Source of the DNA: Oscillatoriales cyanobacterium
GTDB taxonomy: Bacteria > Cyanobacteriota > Cyanobacteriia > Cyanobacteriales > Microcoleaceae
Assembly: GCA_004294385.1 (NCBI GenBank)
Contig: REAP01000029.1
Coordinates: 32,451 to 96,450 of the forward strand
Direction of reading: 5' to 3'
DNA: 64,000 nt
The notes beneath the pieces were generated by a model. The model was not told the origin of the DNA. It did no database searches and saw only the letters and a program-made list of their open reading frames with translations. Below are positions 26,131 through 35,242 of this stretch, one piece after another. Each line of letters starts with the position of its first letter. The stretch's first letter is position 1. Made by a program: the position numbers and the translations under genes.

Positions 26131-26940
26131 TTATTTAGCAACAGGAGTTGCCCCTGCACTCGGACTAGGACTAGGCAGTTTTTCCTCTTGTTTTAACGGC
26201 AACAATGCGTGCAAATCAAAAGCCGTTTTAATTTTAGTTTGCGGTGGCTGAACCGGGACTATTTTACCTTTCAAAAAATCAACTTCTATAGTCTGAGTTG
26301 CCTCCGCTAATTCAGATTTCAAATTCCTAACTACCAACAGCGACTGCATCAACTCCAAGTTACGCATAAAGCTACGAGTTTGAGCAAAATTACCTTCAAA
26401 CTCTACCTTATATTTTTTGCGTCTGAGCTTACCAGGCAAAGACGGCCCGAAAGACGTATCTCTGAGAATATCAGGATCGACGGCTCCTGGCCCGACGGCT
26501 ACGGGTGTACCTGCGGGCAAAGCCTCTGGCTCAAATTTTGTCAGTTTAGCTTTTCCCTGATCCCCTTGTACGCCCACGTTAATTTTGTTAACAAGTTGAT
26601 TCATATCCAGCAACAGCGTAGTCGATCCCGCATCGCTGGCAAACATTGCCGTCACATCGGCACGGCGTTGCTTAGCTTGTTCTTGCTTGGATTCCGCTTC
26701 AGCCTTTTTTTGAATTTGAGCTTGCAAACTCAGTTGCGTTGTTTTAGCGTCGCTAATTTTTTGCTTGATTTCTGCGGTTTTCTGTATTTCTGGCATCACG
26801 AATTGGTAGCCGATGTAGCCAGCAACTCCGAGGCCAAGAACAGCAATAGCGATTGCTTGGACTTGGGGTGTCAGCTTAATCCCAAATAATTCCTGAGCCG
26901 ACGACTCTTCTACTTGTTCTCCAACTGGACTATATGTCAT
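26131..26940 (-). CDS. pilO: type IV pilus inner-membrane protein PilO
   Basis: The 269-residue protein has one membrane helix at about 29-47 (VQAIAIAVLGLGVAGYIGYQFV). A periplasmic coiled coil follows (about 48-100, QKTAEIKQKISDAKTTQ...). The ferredoxin-like domain includes KYKVEFEGNFAQTRSFMRNLELMQSLLVVRNL, a conserved PilO signature. It pairs with PilN to link PilM to the PilQ secretin. The ATG overlaps the stop codon of pilN by 4 bp (ATGA), showing translational coupling. The Pro/Ser-rich C-terminus (PSPSPSAGATPVAK) is variable in this family. Confidence 0.93.
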   Translation of the reverse strand: MTYSPVGEQVEESSAQELFGIKLTPQVQAIAIAVLGLGVAGYIGYQFVMPEIQKTAEIKQKISDAKTTQLSLQAQIQKKAEAESKQEQAKQRRADVTAMFASDAGSTTLLLDMNQLVNKINVGVQGDQGKAKLTKFEPEALPAGTPVAVGPGAVDPDILRDTSFGPSLPGKLRRKKYKVEFEGNFAQTRSFMRNLELMQSLLVVRNLKSELAEATQTIEVDFLKGKIVPVQPPQTKIKTAFDLHALLPLKQEEKLPSPSPSAGATPVAK

Positions 26941-27863
26941 AGTTTTTTCACCTCTCCTTTTTGTTCACCTTTTTGTGTTCCTAGCACTCCTTTTTCTTGA
27001 AGTGTTTCTATCCGTATTGCCAACCCATCTGCTTGCTTGCTTCGTAACTCTGGAAGCAACTCGGAAGCAACAGTGGGGCTAAGGCTCGTTTCAATTTTAT
27101 ATTCCACCACCGGCCGCAGTTTGGGAATTTCTACAGTCCCTAGGGCGCTTTGGTTGCGTACTTGTACCTGTGCAGGGTTAATTTTTAAGGTAGCTGCTAC
27201 CAGTCTGGTGTCAGTATCTAGGAAAAAAGGAGAGCGCTGAACCAATAGCATAAAGTCGTTAACTTGATCGAAGGTACTGGCGACTCCAGAAATGACTACT
27301 TTTGCTGCCGCCTGGGGTGGGGCAACTGGGGTAGGTGCTGCCACTGGGGTAGGGCTAGCCGATGGAGACGGACTTCCCCCAGGGGACGGACTCGCTGCGG
27401 GGGTAGCCGCAGGTGGAGGCGGAGGTGCTGCTACAGGGGCTGGGCTGGGGTCAATTTGCTCGATTTTGGCAATTTTGACTCCCGCAGGAGTGCGACTACT
27501 TAGGTCTTGCAGCATTGCCGACCAAGGTTTAATTTGGTCGAATACTCCTGCTAAAGCTTGATACTCAGCAGTAACTTTATCTGTTTCGCTGTTGATAGCT
27601 TTGATGGCACTTGCTTGAGTGTTTAACTTGGCTACTTCTTGGTCGAGGGCTGCTTGTACTGTGGTCAACTTGTTATTTTCGTTAGTTGACCACCACCAAG
27701 CCCCCATTACCGCGACGTTGATGCCGAGGGCAAATAGCAGCGCGCCAATTAAGGGAAGTTGGTCTTTGACGGAACCCGAACCCTTTTTGCTTGAAACTTT
27801 GGCTGGTTCGTCCTGTTTGTATTCGGGACGGTCTCTGAGAAAGTTAATATCTAGGCTGTACAT
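26937..27863 (-). CDS. pilN: type IV pilus assembly protein PilN
   Basis: The PilN N-terminus MYSLDINFLRDRPEYK, which binds PilM, sets the start at ATG 27863 (a TTG four codons earlier is also open). A membrane helix at about 37-58 (LPLIGALLFALGINVAVMGAWWW) is followed by a coiled coil and a periplasmic domain. The domain is interrupted by a Pro/Ala/Ser linker (about 150-185), as in other cyanobacterial PilN proteins. It ends with a 4-bp overlap into pilO and starts 38 bp after pilM stops. It takes part in the PilMNO alignment complex for twitching motility and DNA uptake. Confidence 0.92.
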   Translation of the reverse strand: MYSLDINFLRDRPEYKQDEPAKVSSKKGSGSVKDQLPLIGALLFALGINVAVMGAWWWSTNENNKLTTVQAALDQEVAKLNTQASAIKAINSETDKVTAEYQALAGVFDQIKPWSAMLQDLSSRTPAGVKIAKIEQIDPSPAPVAAPPPPPAATPAASPSPGGSPSPSASPTPVAAPTPVAPPQAAAKVVISGVASTFDQVNDFMLLVQRSPFFLDTDTRLVAATLKINPAQVQVRNQSALGTVEIPKLRPVVEYKIETSLSPTVASELLPELRSKQADGLAIRIETLQEKGVLGTQKGEQKGEVKKL

Positions 27864-27901
27864 GGTTTCACTCAATTTGAAATTTGGGATTTTAATTGTG
27901 T

Positions 27902-28996
27902 TTACAAAACTTCCCTTAGTCCTAAACCTAAAGCTACTCCTAAACCTGCTCGCTGTTCTAGGGTAATGTCTTCGCCAACTTCGAGTCCGAGAGTTTGGAT
28001 GGGATCGACTTGAGAAGCTGGCAAGCTTAATCTTTGCATGAAAAATTCGTCTAGTTTGCCGATCGCAGATCCTGGCCCTGCTAACAGGAGTTGTGCTACT
28101 TCTAGTTCTTCGCTCTGGTTGAGATAAAAGTCTACTGAGCGACGCAGTTCGTCTGCGAGTTCTCCCAATACTTTAATGATGGCATTTGTACCTGGATTTG
28201 TATCCCCTGATGGACCCATTGTATCTGTGACGGGTAAGGTCATGCCTTGCAGTTCGCTGGTATCTCTGGTTGGTGGCAGATTCATGGCTTCGTTGAGGGC
28301 GGTCTGGATTTGGTAAGTGCCGATCGGGATGGTACGGTTGAATTGAGGTATGCCGTCCACCACTATAGCTAACTCGGTACTGTCAAATTCGATGTCTGTC
28401 AAGACCGCGGCCTCTTGGGAAGAAAATTGTTGCAGTTGGTCTTTGAGGGTGCGGATCAGGGCAAAGCTGGTTACTTCCAGGACGTCTATAATCAGTCCGG
28501 CTTCTTTGAAGGTTTCGAGGTAGGTGTCGGTGACTTCTTTGCGGGTAGCTACTAGCACAACTTGCACTTTTTCTACGCCATCGTCATCGACAAATAAGCC
28601 AATTTTTTGATAGTCTACATCGGCATCTTCTCTAGGAAAAGGCAAGTATAGCCCAGCTTCTGAGTTCATGTATTCCCGCAGTTCTTCGTTGTTGAGTTCT
28701 GAGGGGACTGGAATCAGGCGGATGACAGCTTCGCGTCCGGGAATGGCTGTGGCCACCCGCTTGGCTTTGATTTTGTTTTCAGCGAGGAGTGAACGGATCA
28801 GTTCTGCCATTCCTGGCGGATCAACTATTTGTCCCTCTTGCACCATGTCTTCTGGTACTTCTATTGAGGCTAGGGTGGCTATTTTTAATGCCTGAGCTTT
28901 CTTTTCGAGTTGGATGACGTTGATCCGGTCTGAGGCTATTTCGATGCCGATTCCTGGCTGGCGTGGGGAAATTAGATTTTTGAAAAAATTAACCAT
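27902..28996 (-). CDS. pilM: type IV pilus actin-like ATPase PilM
   Basis: The 364-residue protein has the actin/FtsA-like fold of PilM. It begins ISPRQPGIGIEIASDRINVIQLEKK (phosphate 1). VATAIPGREAVIRLIPVPSELNNEELREYMNSEAGLYLPFP follows. The nucleotide-binding AVLTDIEFDSTELAIVVDG and the end LLLAGPGSAIGKLDEFFMQRLSLP complete it. It is cytoplasmic and binds the N-terminus of PilN. It is the first gene of pilMNOQ. Its upstream region faces the solute-binding lipoprotein gene across 231 bp that hold a family D repeat (29053-29074). Confidence 0.94.
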   Translation of the reverse strand: MVNFFKNLISPRQPGIGIEIASDRINVIQLEKKAQALKIATLASIEVPEDMVQEGQIVDPPGMAELIRSLLAENKIKAKRVATAIPGREAVIRLIPVPSELNNEELREYMNSEAGLYLPFPREDADVDYQKIGLFVDDDGVEKVQVVLVATRKEVTDTYLETFKEAGLIIDVLEVTSFALIRTLKDQLQQFSSQEAAVLTDIEFDSTELAIVVDGIPQFNRTIPIGTYQIQTALNEAMNLPPTRDTSELQGMTLPVTDTMGPSGDTNPGTNAIIKVLGELADELRRSVDFYLNQSEELEVAQLLLAGPGSAIGKLDEFFMQRLSLPASQVDPIQTLGLEVGEDITLEQRAGLGVALGLGLREVL

Positions 28997-29049
28997 ATGA
29001 TTGGGTTGCTGCTAAGTGCTATTTTCTTTAACTGGTTTGACCTCTCCCA

Positions 29050-29105
29050 AAAAGCTGGTCAAGAACAGGCAAGATGCCTGTTCCACAAGAATTATGGGAG
29101 ATGTC
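29050..29105. repeat. dispersed repeat family D, copy 2
   Basis: GAACAGGCAAGATGCCTGTTC with flanking sequence through ATTATGGGAGATGTCTG. It is the inverse of the copy at 21088-21135 over about 48 bp. Confidence 0.75.
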
Positions 29106-29227
29106 TGTTTGATGCTATCCAATTTACCTGACAATAGCTATTCTGGTGCGAATGTCAACAAATTTAAATTCGCTCGATCGACAATCGGCAAATTATCGAA
29201 AAAAATGGGACTCTCACATTTAATTCT

Positions 29228-30511
29228 ATGAAACGCAAATCTTGGCAATTATTTACTATTTTTGGGCTAGTGGGACTGCTGTTGTCTACGATGGTGAGTT
29301 GTGGCAAACCTGCTGTCAATTCCCCGACACAGAATTCGGCGGCAATCGAATTCTGGACTATGCAGCTACAACCTCAGTTTACTGAATATTTCAATCAGAC
29401 GATCGCCAATTTTGAACAGGAAAATCCGGGGGTGAAGGTACGCTGGGTCGATGTCCCTTGGTCGGCGATGGAAAGCAAGATTTTGGGGGCTGTTTCGGCG
29501 AAAACTGCGCCGGATGTGGTCAACCTGAATCCTGATTTTGCTTCGCTGTTGGCTGGGCGCAATGCTTGGCTGGATTTGGATTCGCGGATTTCGGAAAAAG
29601 TGCGATCGACCTATTTGCCGAATATCTGGAAAGCTGGTGTCCTCAATGGTAAAACTTTTGGCATTCCTTGGTATCTCACAACTGGGGTGACAATTTACAA
29701 TACCGATTTGTTTAAAAAAGCTGGAATTGCTAAACCTCCTGCTACTTATGCCGAGTTAGCTCAACTCGCGAAACAGGTGAAGGAAAAGACTGGGAAATTT
29801 GCTTTTTTTGTAACCTTTGTACCGGAAGATTCGGGAGAAGTTTTGCAATCTTTGGTGCAAATGGGTGTTACTTTGGTTGATGCTCAAGGGAAGGCGGCTT
29901 TTAATACTGATCGGGGTAAAGCTGCTTTTCAATATTGGGTTGATTTGTATAAGGGCGGGTTTTTGCCAAAGGATGTTTTGGTACAGGGCCATCGTCGCGC
30001 GATCGAGCTTTATCAATCTGGGGATACAGCTTTGTTAGCTTCTGGGCCTCAATTCTTAAAGGCGATCGCGGAGAATGCTCCTAGTATAGGCAATGTTTCG
30101 GCCGTTGCACCACAAATTACTGGGGAAAGTGGCAAGAAGACTGTGGCGGTGATGAATTTAGTTGTACCTCGCGACAGTAAGCGCCCTGACGATGCTGTCA
30201 AGTTTGCTTTATTTGTGACTAATTCTCAAAATCAGTTGGCTTTTGCTAAGGCGGCTAATGTTTTGCCTTCTACGGTTGAGGCTTTGGGGGATAGTTATTT
30301 TAAAAGTGTAGCTGCTGATGCGACGGCGGGCGATCGGGCTCGGATTATCAGTGCTTCTGGGTTGACTTCGGCTGAGTTGTTGATTCCGCCTCTGAAGGAT
30401 GTTAAGAAGTTGCAAAAAGCGATTTATGACAATTTGCAGGCGGCGATGTTGGGGGAGAAGTCGGTAGAGCAGGCTGTGGCTGATGCGGCTGTGGCTTGGG
30501 ATCAAAGGTAG
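29228..30511 (+). CDS. ABC transporter sugar-type solute-binding lipoprotein (family 1)
   Basis: The 427-residue protein has a lipoprotein signal peptide: a basic N-terminus, a hydrophobic core and LLLSTMVSC with the lipidated Cys at 25. The mature part shows family 1 motifs: IEFWTMQLQPQFTEYFNQTIANFEQENPGVKVRWVDVPW, then VVNLNPDFASLLAGRNAWLDLD, FGIPWYLTTGVTIYNTDLF and ALLASGPQFLKAI. It would capture a sugar or sugar-derived compound outside the inner membrane. No permease or ATPase genes are adjacent, so its partners lie elsewhere. A HIP1-containing palindrome followed by a T-run at about 30548-30570 may terminate it. Confidence 0.88.
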   Translation: MKRKSWQLFTIFGLVGLLLSTMVSCGKPAVNSPTQNSAAIEFWTMQLQPQFTEYFNQTIANFEQENPGVKVRWVDVPWSAMESKILGAVSAKTAPDVVNLNPDFASLLAGRNAWLDLDSRISEKVRSTYLPNIWKAGVLNGKTFGIPWYLTTGVTIYNTDLFKKAGIAKPPATYAELAQLAKQVKEKTGKFAFFVTFVPEDSGEVLQSLVQMGVTLVDAQGKAAFNTDRGKAAFQYWVDLYKGGFLPKDVLVQGHRRAIELYQSGDTALLASGPQFLKAIAENAPSIGNVSAVAPQITGESGKKTVAVMNLVVPRDSKRPDDAVKFALFVTNSQNQLAFAKAANVLPSTVEALGDSYFKSVAADATAGDRARIISASGLTSAELLIPPLKDVKKLQKAIYDNLQAAMLGEKSVEQAVADAAVAWDQR

Positions 30512-30621
30512 TTTTCAGTTGAAGGAAGCTGGGGCGGGAATGTTTTTGGCGATCGCCCCTTGCTTTTTTTGATGACTTGACCTAGCTTATATTTTAACAA
30601 AAGTCCGATCGATTCCCTAAA

Positions 30622-31173
30622 CTAAGGACAATACTTTTTTGGATTCGCGACTACATTAGCAATCAGTACCGCAACTTGCAAAGATGAGGCGGAACAGCTA
30701 ACCTGAATCGGAACGGGTTGACATTTCAGAATTTGCCCGTTTTGATAGTACACCACACTTACATAGGATTTTAATCCGGTTTTTTTCGATAAACCCACAT
30801 GAACTGCTCCGTTTAAAGAGTTATTATCAACGAAAACCTGATAACAATAGTTTTCTGTTTCCCTCGGCAAATAGAAGTCAAGCTGATTCAACTTGTTGGT
30901 AAAATTTGATTCTTGACCGAATCGATCGGATTGGCGATCGCTCAGATATTTGGTAGCTTGTATAGCTTCTACTTCTTTAGCTTTGTTGACTTGGCTGAGA
31001 AAAGCTGGCAGGGCGATCGCCGATAAAATCCCAATAATCATTATTACAACTAATAATTCAATTAAAGTGAAGCCTTTTTCACCAATAGGCAAGATGCCTG
31101 TTCTACAATAGTTTAATTTTATCATAGGGTGGGTGTGTTTCCCGCGATTAAAAGGTCGATCAACAACAAACAT
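30622..31173 (-). CDS. type IV pilin-like protein with unusually long leader
   Basis: The 183-residue protein has a classic prepilin cleavage site: GEKG|FTLIELLVVIMIIGILSAIALPAF. Gly34 is the last leader residue and Glu39 sits at position 5 of the mature protein. The mature C-terminal part (about 80-183) fits the cyanobacterial PilA/G-H pilin-like family and has four cysteines. The start ATG 31173 is set by a strong AGGAGGTAATT site. The leader is therefore 34 residues, of which CRTGILPIG comes from a dispersed family D repeat (31085-31110). It starts 42 bp after the CHAT gene on the same strand, so it may be the last gene of the sigma/DUF1822/CHAT operon. Confidence 0.85.
   Translation of the reverse strand: MFVVDRPFNRGKHTHPMIKLNYCRTGILPIGEKGFTLIELLVVIMIIGILSAIALPAFLSQVNKAKEVEAIQATKYLSDRQSDRFGQESNFTNKLNQLDFYLPRETENYCYQVFVDNNSLNGAVHVGLSKKTGLKSYVSVVYYQNGQILKCQPVPIQVSCSASSLQVAVLIANVVANPKKYCP
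31085..31110. repeat. dispersed repeat family D, copy 3 (inside prepilin leader)
   Basis: GGCAAGATGCCTGTTCTACA matches the other two copies (21109, 29053). Here it is read as coding sequence for part of the prepilin leader. Confidence 0.7.
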
Positions 31174-31215
31174 AATTACCTCCTAACACCAAATCTATAA
31201 TTACTTAACTAATTG

Positions 31216-34134
31216 TCAACCATTCTCTTGCAATTTTTGCCAAGTCTTGGGAAACTCAGCCTTATTTTGACAGATAACAGGCAACCAGCTAACACCGGGA
31301 ATTTGCCCGTCATAATCTTTTAGACGCTTTCGGGCTTCTCTCACCGAAACATAAAAAGATTTGCCACCAACAAAGGCTTGGAGAAAAATTCTCAGAAACT
31401 CCTGGGCGATCGCATCCGGCACCAGTTCTCGCATCACGATAATTTGAGGGATATCTAAATGGGCTAATTGCTTCGCCAATCCCAAACCATCGCAAGAGTT
31501 AAATATTGCTATTTCCAAACTATTTTGAATAGCTATTTTCAAGGAATCTTTTAGCTGTTCCACAGTTAAATTATCTGTATCATTGATACAAATCACCCCC
31601 GTACTGCCATCTACTTCGCTCTTACTGTGACCCGAAAAAGACAAGATATCCCAGCCTGTTTGATCTGTAAGATATTGCTCAAGTAGCTGGCGACTTGGTT
31701 TCTCCAAAAATATTGTTTCGGCTCCTTGCAAACTCTTCAAAATCTGCCTATCCTCATCAAGATTAAGGTTTTCACTTGCACCCAAAATGGCCAATATTCT
31801 TACTTTTTTTCTAGAGCGTACTGATTTTTTAACTCTGTTAGATACTTTGCGAATTAAAGCTACTTCTGCTTTACCGTAGCTCTCAAAAAATTCCCATTGA
31901 TGCCAGGGGAGTTTTCGCAGTAAATTATCTTCAGTTTCGATCATTACCCGCACCTCGTCATTATAGTTTAACTTGTCGCGCAATCCATGCTGGATTGGGT
32001 GAAATTGTTCTGATTCCAGCCAATTCTTTACATCCATTTCTACTTGTTCAACTAAGGGTTTTAGCTCCTCTATGGAAAAGTTAGTGATTTGACCTTTGTT
32101 TACTTTTATGGCACGGCTGTTTCGCTTAAGGTTAAACTCATACATTTTTTGCCACTTTTGATAGTTTTCTGAAATTTCTGGTTTTGGTGGCAATTTGCCT
32201 TCTAATGTTATCTGTAAACGATGGCGATCGCACAAAATATTAGCACTCACCTCAAACCCTTGTTTCAAGTCACCACGATCCAAATTTAAGAAGACTACTT
32301 GTTCAGACAATGGTCTGACTATATCCTCCATTACTGATATTAAGTATTGGCGCTGTTCTGCTGAGTTTTGCAGGGTAGGAACTTGTCTGCCGAATATTTT
32401 TAGCATTTTTTGATAGAAAATATTGAAATCATTATAAATTTTTTCTTTGTCCGCATCAGGAGGTACGCTGACTTTGACCACAACTCCATTTCCTTTATTT
32501 TCAATACTTTGGATGTTGAGTGGTATACCTTGATGTTCTACTTGCACTTGTTGGAAAGATTCTACGAAAGCTTTCCAGTCAAAACCGTGGTTAAAAATCA
32601 AGTCAACTGTATTTATAACTTCTTCAAAAAAAGTGGTAAATTCTCCTGGTTGATAGTTGTCTTTACCGCTGGGACGGCGTTCGCGATCGTCCGTTCCCGG
32701 TTTCGGTTCTTCTAGCAAATAAACCCACTTACAATCAACCCATTCTAGTTCCGTAGTGCTGTCAATATTCCAGGTTCCCAAACCGCAAACAGCCGTCATT
32801 TGGGCATTGCTAAAATCAGTGCCGATCGCCTGAACTTGACTAAATATGGCATATTCTAAATTAGCTGCTTCTAAAGTCGCTTGACTGAGGTCTGCTGTTT
32901 GTAGTTTAGCATTTCTGAGGTTTGCACCTATCAAGTTTGCTCCTCTCAAATCCATGCCTTGATAGGATTTGTGATAACCGTTGCCGGTGACAAGTAAATC
33001 TCGCACTGCTGGATTGATTAATATTGTCTCATCGACTCTTGCCCAGTCGAGACAACGAGCCTGATGCCACATAGTTCGGTGGATATTTGCAAATCTAAAA
33101 TCGGTGTTTTTGAGGGTGGCGTAGCTGAAGTTAGTATGGGCTAATTGAGTATTGCGAAAACTGGTGCCACCTGTCGCACCAATGACGATGGCTAACTGCC
33201 GAATTACGCTGTATTTATCATCTTCGGCTAACACTCTCTTAGCAATGTAAACTCCCAATAAGATTAAAGCTACAGCTAACATGACAGCTCCGGCGATCGC
33301 CGCAATAACTACAGGCGGATCGGGAAAGTTTTTGACACAATTATTCAGGAAGTCATAGCATTTATTGTTTCTGTTGTCAACTACTCCAGCTTGGATTAAC
33401 ACGGATGCTTTTAAATATCTCAAGGAATTTCTGGCAATAATTCCGATGGCGATCCCACTTATAGCCACAGCTTCAAATAAAGCCAAAGCTGCAATCGCCC
33501 TCCCCAGAACAACTTCAGCCAATGTTAGGGCTAAAGGAAGAGCGACAAGTGCGATCGTAGTTGCAACGACAGCCGCAGTTAAACTCACAATTAAAAACGG
33601 AACATCGTTACCCTTCGTTTCGCCAGACAAGGCACTCATTAAGGCACCAGTTCTAAAAGACCTTAACCACAAAAGTATGGGATGTTTATCATTGGAGAAT
33701 GCAGAGAGAAAACCAATAAGAGGTACAAAAATAGCAGCGGCAATACCTAAATAATCCAAAGCTTTTTGTATCCCTTGGCGAATCATAGTAGTCAACAGAA
33801 TAGCATTGACTAATAAGATGATTGCAGTGGGAATGAAACCGATATGCTCGGTTGTTTTGGGGATGAGAGATTTGAATGTATTATCAACAGCAATTACAGC
33901 AGCTATTCCTGATATTGCCGAGAGCAGTGCTACAATTAAAAAGATTTTGATTTGGGATTTTCTGTCTAATCCGCAGCGAGCACAATGGAAATTAGCCCCA
34001 TCGAGAGTTGCATTGGTAAAATCTGCACCTCGGATATCTGCATTAGAGAAATCTATATTAGCTAGATCGAGGCCTTTGAAAGAACGACCTTGGAGATTTT
34101 GACCGCGAAAGTTTTGAAAGGTTAATGATGACAT
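31216..34134 (-). CDS. CHAT-domain caspase-like protease with pentapeptide repeats and membrane segments
   Basis: The 972-residue protein has pentapeptide repeats at about 5-50 (LQGRSFKGLDLANIDFSNADIRGADF). Six or so membrane helices follow (about 65-310), then a second pentapeptide block (about 325-450: LRGANLIGANLRNAKLQTADLSQATL). A linker region (about 500-720) includes a helical segment like those tied to effectors. The C-terminal CHAT domain (about 740-965) shows the catalytic dyad H836 (SFSGHSKS) and C881 (IFNSCDGLGLA), so it should be active. CHAT proteases are caspase relatives found in bacterial immunity and signalling. Membrane anchoring next to a protease is seen directly; the target is unknown. 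DUF1822 lies 168 bp upstream. Confidence 0.85.
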   Translation of the reverse strand: MSSLTFQNFRGQNLQGRSFKGLDLANIDFSNADIRGADFTNATLDGANFHCARCGLDRKSQIKIFLIVALLSAISGIAAVIAVDNTFKSLIPKTTEHIGFIPTAIILLVNAILLTTMIRQGIQKALDYLGIAAAIFVPLIGFLSAFSNDKHPILLWLRSFRTGALMSALSGETKGNDVPFLIVSLTAAVVATTIALVALPLALTLAEVVLGRAIAALALFEAVAISGIAIGIIARNSLRYLKASVLIQAGVVDNRNNKCYDFLNNCVKNFPDPPVVIAAIAGAVMLAVALILLGVYIAKRVLAEDDKYSVIRQLAIVIGATGGTSFRNTQLAHTNFSYATLKNTDFRFANIHRTMWHQARCLDWARVDETILINPAVRDLLVTGNGYHKSYQGMDLRGANLIGANLRNAKLQTADLSQATLEAANLEYAIFSQVQAIGTDFSNAQMTAVCGLGTWNIDSTTELEWVDCKWVYLLEEPKPGTDDRERRPSGKDNYQPGEFTTFFEEVINTVDLIFNHGFDWKAFVESFQQVQVEHQGIPLNIQSIENKGNGVVVKVSVPPDADKEKIYNDFNIFYQKMLKIFGRQVPTLQNSAEQRQYLISVMEDIVRPLSEQVVFLNLDRGDLKQGFEVSANILCDRHRLQITLEGKLPPKPEISENYQKWQKMYEFNLKRNSRAIKVNKGQITNFSIEELKPLVEQVEMDVKNWLESEQFHPIQHGLRDKLNYNDEVRVMIETEDNLLRKLPWHQWEFFESYGKAEVALIRKVSNRVKKSVRSRKKVRILAILGASENLNLDEDRQILKSLQGAETIFLEKPSRQLLEQYLTDQTGWDILSFSGHSKSEVDGSTGVICINDTDNLTVEQLKDSLKIAIQNSLEIAIFNSCDGLGLAKQLAHLDIPQIIVMRELVPDAIAQEFLRIFLQAFVGGKSFYVSVREARKRLKDYDGQIPGVSWLPVICQNKAEFPKTWQKLQENG

Positions 34135-34236
34135 AGGGGAGTTCGGCAGCGTATTTTGTAACGGATTTAACGGATGTTTGGCAGCGGATTCCTCGTTTCC
34201 AGGATCTGCCTCATGAAATCAAAGAAAAATCTTCTT

Positions 34237-34296
34237 CTCAGTCCTCTTAAGAGGACTTTAGCTTTGAGGCAGGGGTTTTAACCCCTGCCGGACTAC
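34237..34296. repeat. dispersed inverted repeat family C, copy 1
   Basis: AGTCCTCTTAAGAGGACTTTAG followed by GAGGCAGGGGTTTTAACCCCTGCC: two adjacent perfect hairpins. It lies between DUF1822 and CHAT genes and could attenuate transcription inside the operon. Confidence 0.8.
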
Positions 34297-34302
34297 TACA
34301 AA

Positions 34303-35217
34303 CTACAAACGAAAAGATTGCTTCACATTTACTTCTCCCAGCGCCACAGTAATGCTGAACAAATCTCTTAAGTCAGGAGTAAATCTAAAAGTAATAAAGT
34401 TGTCAGCATCTCTGGATTCAGCCATAAAAATAACCTCTTCCGACTCATCAATCAACATCAATTTCAACCCAGGAGGCAAATAAGTTTGATTTCCCATTGG
34501 ATGCACTTCTATCTCAATATTTACTTCTAAATCTGGTTCTGGGGGGAGACTGACTATTAGTGCTACGGAGTGTTCTGCTAGTTGCATTCCTAGGTCAATT
34601 TTATGACCGCGATCGATGGGTATTGCGTTATTGCTTCTCGAAGAGCGAAACTGAAATTGTTTTGGGTTTAATAGCTCGTCAATTACTTGCCAGCCCGCAT
34701 CAAAAACTTCATCGAACCAGTTCATTAAATTAATTGGTTTGAGTTGTTTGATTCGATTCATGTATATGAGCAAATCTTCCAGGGAATTCAGTGCACTCAG
34801 AGGTACTTCTTTAGCTACTGTTCTGGTAAATCCTAATAGCGTTGCTTGTCTCAAAGATTGGTCTAACTGTACGGCTACATAACCAATTCTATCTCCCCAA
34901 GCATCGTAGGAAATCTCACAAGCGTCGGCATCTGGCAAGACGGGACGGCATTCTATTTTTCCTACTTGTTTAACGTCTAAATCTGCCACATCCATAAGTT
35001 TCAGCATTAACGGATTGCGGCTGTCGCTAACCGGCCAATCTGTCTCAAATCCCATGCAGCGCAGATAAAAATCTACCGCATACACTGCGAGGGTATTAAG
35101 ATAAACTTGTTTGAATTTTTTCGGACTGGATTGTTTGCTGCACTGTTGGGCAATTTCGTGTGCTTCAAAGGATAGTGGCACTGTGAAAGTTATTGGTTCA
35201 ATCATTTTACTCATCAT
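34303..35217 (-). CDS. DUF1822 family protein
   Basis: The 304-residue protein matches DUF1822 over its length. It begins ITFTVPLSFEAHEIAQQ and continues QVYLNTLAVYAVDFYLRCMGFETDW, VADLDVKQVGKIECRPVLPDADAC and WGDRIGYVAVQLDQSL. DUF1822 genes are common in filamentous cyanobacteria, typically next to a sigma-70-like gene and a CHAT or other effector gene, as here. There is no signal peptide or membrane segment. The C-terminal third (LNPKQFQFRSS onward) is beta-rich and resembles a carbohydrate-like or regulatory beta-sandwich, which is a guess. It starts 25 bp after the sigma gene, so the two are almost certainly co-transcribed. Confidence 0.85.
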   Translation of the reverse strand: MMSKMIEPITFTVPLSFEAHEIAQQCSKQSSPKKFKQVYLNTLAVYAVDFYLRCMGFETDWPVSDSRNPLMLKLMDVADLDVKQVGKIECRPVLPDADACEISYDAWGDRIGYVAVQLDQSLRQATLLGFTRTVAKEVPLSALNSLEDLLIYMNRIKQLKPINLMNWFDEVFDAGWQVIDELLNPKQFQFRSSRSNNAIPIDRGHKIDLGMQLAEHSVALIVSLPPEPDLEVNIEIEVHPMGNQTYLPPGLKLMLIDESEEVIFMAESRDADNFITFRFTPDLRDLFSITVALGEVNVKQSFRL

Positions 35218-35242
35218 TAATTTTTCTGCTCCAGTTTAAGTC

